NCBI GenBank assembly: GCA_019722365.1
Contig: JADFUC010001453.1
Span: 496,001-560,000 of the forward strand
Reading direction: 5' to 3'
Length of the DNA: 64,000 nucleotides
Source of the DNA: Lithospermum erythrorhizon
Lineage: Eukaryota; Streptophyta; Magnoliopsida; Boraginales; Boraginaceae
Each line of letters begins with the position of its first letter. The stretch's first letter is position 1. The notes beneath the pieces were generated by a model, which made no database searches, was not told where the DNA came from, and was given only the letters and a program-made list of their open reading frames with translations. The translations under genes and the position numbers were made by a program. Below are positions 60,553-64,000 of the stretch, one piece after another.

Positions 60553-62680
60553 CCTGGAACCTAAAAGCCTTTATCTTAGTACCATCTACCCTCAGTCTAG
60601 TATCACCAATAGAGAGAAATATAACCTTTACTTCAGGAGGGGGCTTTTTATGGACTTCTGATATTTCCAACATACCCTCCTGATCCTATTCACCCTGAAA
60701 AGTTGCCATTGTAAGTAGATGAAGAAGTTGTACAATTGATAATAAAAGGTGCTAAACTTATTTCACGACAATCTTTAGTTAATATAAAGATTCATAGTAC
60801 ACTGTACATGAATATTCTTCCACAAGTACCATATTGGGCATAAATATGAAAAAATGATATGAACATACAAATAATGAGAAATACGAAATTATTATAATTA
60901 CCTAATCTTCTGATGCTAATCAATCAAGCAAACAACCCATAAGAATAGCAAAATTCACAAGAACAACTTCATAAATAATAAAGCTTGGGTTGTTAGAATT
61001 GAACCTAAAATACTGTTATATCAAGCAAAGAGTAAGTATCAACAATTTATTAACACACAAAGATGAAAGAAGAACTGAACCCAGCATCGTATAAGGTGAT
61101 CATATTATGACATAAACCCAAAAAAGGAAAATGCCAAGATTCTTTCCTTTTCAAACAAACAAGTACAATATCACATAAATGGTAATAATTACCATGTTTC
61201 AGCCAACTTTACATGTTAATCACACAACCGAGAATTACCCTTTTCGTAACATCCTCTTCCAAGAAAAGAGGAGGAAGGGGGGGGGGTTGGCTGACCTTTT
61301 CCAAATCTAACAAAAATAACTAAAAACAGGGTATATTTTGTTGATTATGCATGGAAACAAGCAACCTCCTCGTTATCAAATGGTAAGGTTACAAATTATT
61401 GAACCCTCTATTCCGCTTAGACAGGATGACGGAAACCTCTTTAAATATTAATATATGCATGAAAAATAGTCACATAAAAATTTGGTAACAAGAAATTTAT
61501 GTACCTTAAACTAATTTGAGATGCAACGATGATGGAGAAATATGAAAGTGGACAATTAGATGAAGAGAGGAAAGAAGGAAGTTTGTTGTAAAAGCATGGT
61601 GGAATATATGGAGGGAAACTTCCGATCGGGAGAATTGTATTACATGTTCAAAGGGCTTTTTGAGTGTAATGATAGAGATGCTTTCTTACTTTCCCTTCCT
61701 AAATATGGTCTCATTATATATTGTTTTTAATTTTTAATTCAATGATATTGATATGTGGCATGTAACTAATGGTATAAGTATCAAATTTTATACTCGTATA
61801 TAGAAAGAAGTATATTATTTTTATTTCTATTTAATTATGTTAATATCTATTTCTCTAATATGTCTTCCATTATGCATTATTATATAATAAGTAATATTAA
61901 TATACAGTATTTGAATAACTTTAACTCATACAGGTGAGATGCTCATTAAGTTTTTTACCATATTATTGTACTACAATAAAATAAATGAAACAACTCTAAT
62001 TTGTTTCGACTTTTGAATTATTTGTTTGATTATTCGTACCCAAAAAGACCAAATTTGGAGAGCGCTACAAGTTAAAACCGGCAAAATGTGCTTGTCATTC
62101 ATTTTAACGCAGCTATGACCAAGTATAGAAGGCCAAATTGAAGAAAAGAAGATAAGAGGTTATCATCTTTGACTAAAGTTTTTCTGTTGACTTTTTATTT
62201 GTCCTAATCATAGTCTAATATTATATGTTACCCTTCCAGCGTGATGATTAAATAATTTTATAGAAATGGGTTTTGATGTCATTGTCTGATGGCAGTGGAT
62301 CTTCAGATTGATCTTATATAGCAGTAATAACTTCTGGCACTCGAATAGCAGCACTTTTCTTAGGTAAAAGCGGAGTGTCGTTTGGGATGTCAGTCTTTTT
62401 TAAAGCCAAATGTTTCGACATATCTGCATGTTTTCATTTTTCTTTGTTTATTTTATATATAATTATTAAAATTTATCTGATAAATAATATTATAATTTAA
62501 AAAATATATATATTTTTAATAATTTTAATATTTTTAATTTTTTAAAATATTTTTAATAATTTTATTTCATATATATTTTAAAAGGAAGTATATTTTCAAT
62601 AGTATATATATATATTTTTGAATTTCAAAAATCCCCATAATATTTTAATCTGATAAATATAGTATTATAAATTTTTTTTT
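60553..62680. other. 5' flank and intergenic DNA upstream of GT47
   Basis: Probably holds the 5'UTR of the GT47 gene, perhaps with an intron, up to about 61600. A run of eleven G follows GAGGAGGAA near 61271. From about 62450 the sequence is nearly pure A/T. No protein-coding gene seen. Confidence 0.4.
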
Positions 62681-64000
62681 AAAATAGCAGCGCTGATATT
62701 ATTATTAAATAAAACAGAACTTGAATACATGCATAATAAGCAAAACACACATAAATTATTGAAAACATGCAATGAAAGCATGGTAAAAGCTTTGAGAGAT
62801 TGTTTTTTCTCTTAAAATCTCTTTCGGGGTTCCAAATTTATTCAGGATATGAATTAAAGCGAGATCGCCTTATTGAATAATAACTGCGTAATTAGCCTGC
62901 CGACTATGAATATCGATTTGGATCGGCACTGGACATAAGCCTTGGTGAGGTCTTGGCTTTGTGTTTGGACATTGAAAAACAAGTACCGATCACGAGATTC
63001 GATGGTTAGAAGTCGAGATTCGTTCGTGAATATCGTTAAATCCTCATTTATCGTGTTATGTAAATAATGCGTGTCTGCGTTATCTTTTAAAATTTGTCGA
63101 TATCAGCTATCTAGGCTGGTTGACGAATAATGGCGAAGCGTGCTTGGAGAACCCCGAATGCTTTCGTTCAGCGTCGCTACTGCGCTGATTAGCATTTGTT
63201 TGGCAAAGCAGTGCGCTTTGTCGTAGCAGGGCGTTGAATCGGCGGGCGACGGACCCGTTTAGGATAGATACGATTCGGCGAGGAAGCTAGTATCTTGAAT
63301 TATCTTGTCGGCCGTTAAGTTCGCTCCAGGCTTTCCATTCGATAATAGAGTAGCTTGGGTGGCTTCTCGAAGGCATTAATGTACCGTTAAATGTTAAAGG
63401 CCGAGCCGGAAAAAACATGTCATATCCATGAAATCATATTATGAAGCCCTTTTCGAGGATAAGCTATTGCTTAGTCTTGTTTGTCGGCATGGCCCCATCT
63501 TGCCGAGCCTTGGGGCCAGTGCCCGATTCCCGATGCGTCGCAATCGATACTTCGATTATTCTAAGAACCAGCTGACTCACGCGATGACTTGTAGTAGTCT
63601 CTGTGAGTCTAAAGCGTTGGTAGTCTTAAGTATCGTGCTTGGAAGCGAGGGAAATTACACGCTGCGAAATTGCGAGGTGCTGTTTCGAGTGCGATAGATT
63701 CTCGATTTTCATATGCACAAATCCGCAACGTCAGCGGAGGCTAAATATCTGCGGCGTCGTAAGCATTTATGCTGACACGGATGGGTGTCGAGCCAGCTGC
63801 CAGCGTTATTCCGCGCCCGGTGAAGTAGTTGTAAATATTTGATAAAGCCTGATTAAATTGAAAGCGATGACGCTACCGTTCGAAATCTTCGTCTAAAGCT
63901 GCACTTAATTGCGTGAATTGAAATTAAAATAGTCGGCCCGTGAGCTGCGATGGGGCATTTCAAAATCACTTATAAGTTTCCTCTTGTTTGATCGATTGTT
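62681..64000. other. GC-richer repeat-like DNA of unknown type
   Basis: Composition changes sharply here from AT tracts to balanced sequence with many CG dinucleotides, similar in texture to the Ty3/gypsy element at 14-24 kb. Open frames (for example 63428-63697, +) give no recognisable domain on either strand. Probably the edge of a transposable element continuing past the window. Confidence 0.35.

Noticed and set aside
1..64000. CRISPR array, bacterial operon or rRNA/tRNA gene
   Set aside because: No regularly spaced short repeats with unique spacers, no rRNA-like sequence, and no complete tRNA cloverleaf was seen; the genes are spliced plant genes.

Overview
This is a plant nuclear window, almost certainly from a eudicot. 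It is AT-rich, has spliced plant-type genes (LOB-domain, AP2/ERF, laccase, GT47 exostosin) and is packed with plant transposon classes: a Ty3/gypsy Tat-like element, L1-type LINEs, tRNA-derived SINEs and MITEs. The species cannot be fixed from sequence alone; an asterid is a guess from the LBD protein.

Layout. At 0.2-2.8 kb a LINE fragment abuts a large inverted repeat made of LRR receptor-like-protein gene fragments. A small conserved gene with two compensating frameshifts lies at 6.1-6.6 kb. A conserved gene of unknown function on the minus strand, broken by one in-frame TAG, spans 7.8-10.7 kb. At 14.1-23.9 kb sits a decayed Ty3/gypsy element on the minus strand with recognisable LTRs, gag, RT, RNase H and integrase pieces. 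It also has an extra open region on the opposite strand between pol and the 3' LTR. An intact LBD15-like LOB-domain gene spans 24.4-34.8 kb; its second intron is 9.4 kb long and holds a non-coding LTR element and a LINE lacking its reverse-transcriptase core.

Further right, a laccase locus (37.4-39.4 kb, minus) keeps a long intact central exon, but the flanking exons carry stops and frameshifts. A HAD-class acid phosphatase (41.0-42.4 kb, minus) has lost part of its catalytic exon. A textbook SINE with target-site duplication lies at 45.8 kb. An intact single-exon DREB-type ERF gene is at 46.3-46.95 kb, a probable LTR-derived block at 48.3-50.5 kb, and an intact four-exon GT47 exostosin-family glycosyltransferase at 58.2-60.6 kb (minus). 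The last 1.3 kb is GC-richer, repeat-like DNA of unknown type. The remaining stretches are AT-rich intergenic DNA with MITEs and small tandem duplications.

The genes do not form a shared pathway. Laccase and GT47 both act on the cell wall, and LBD15-type proteins are linked in the literature to vascular and meristem development, but no functional link follows from position. The most striking items are the receptor-like-protein inverted repeat, which could form a long RNA hairpin; the retroelement's antisense extra ORF; the 9.4 kb transposon-filled LBD intron; and the recurrent small lesions in four gene loci, which may be true pseudogenisation or uncorrected sequence errors.
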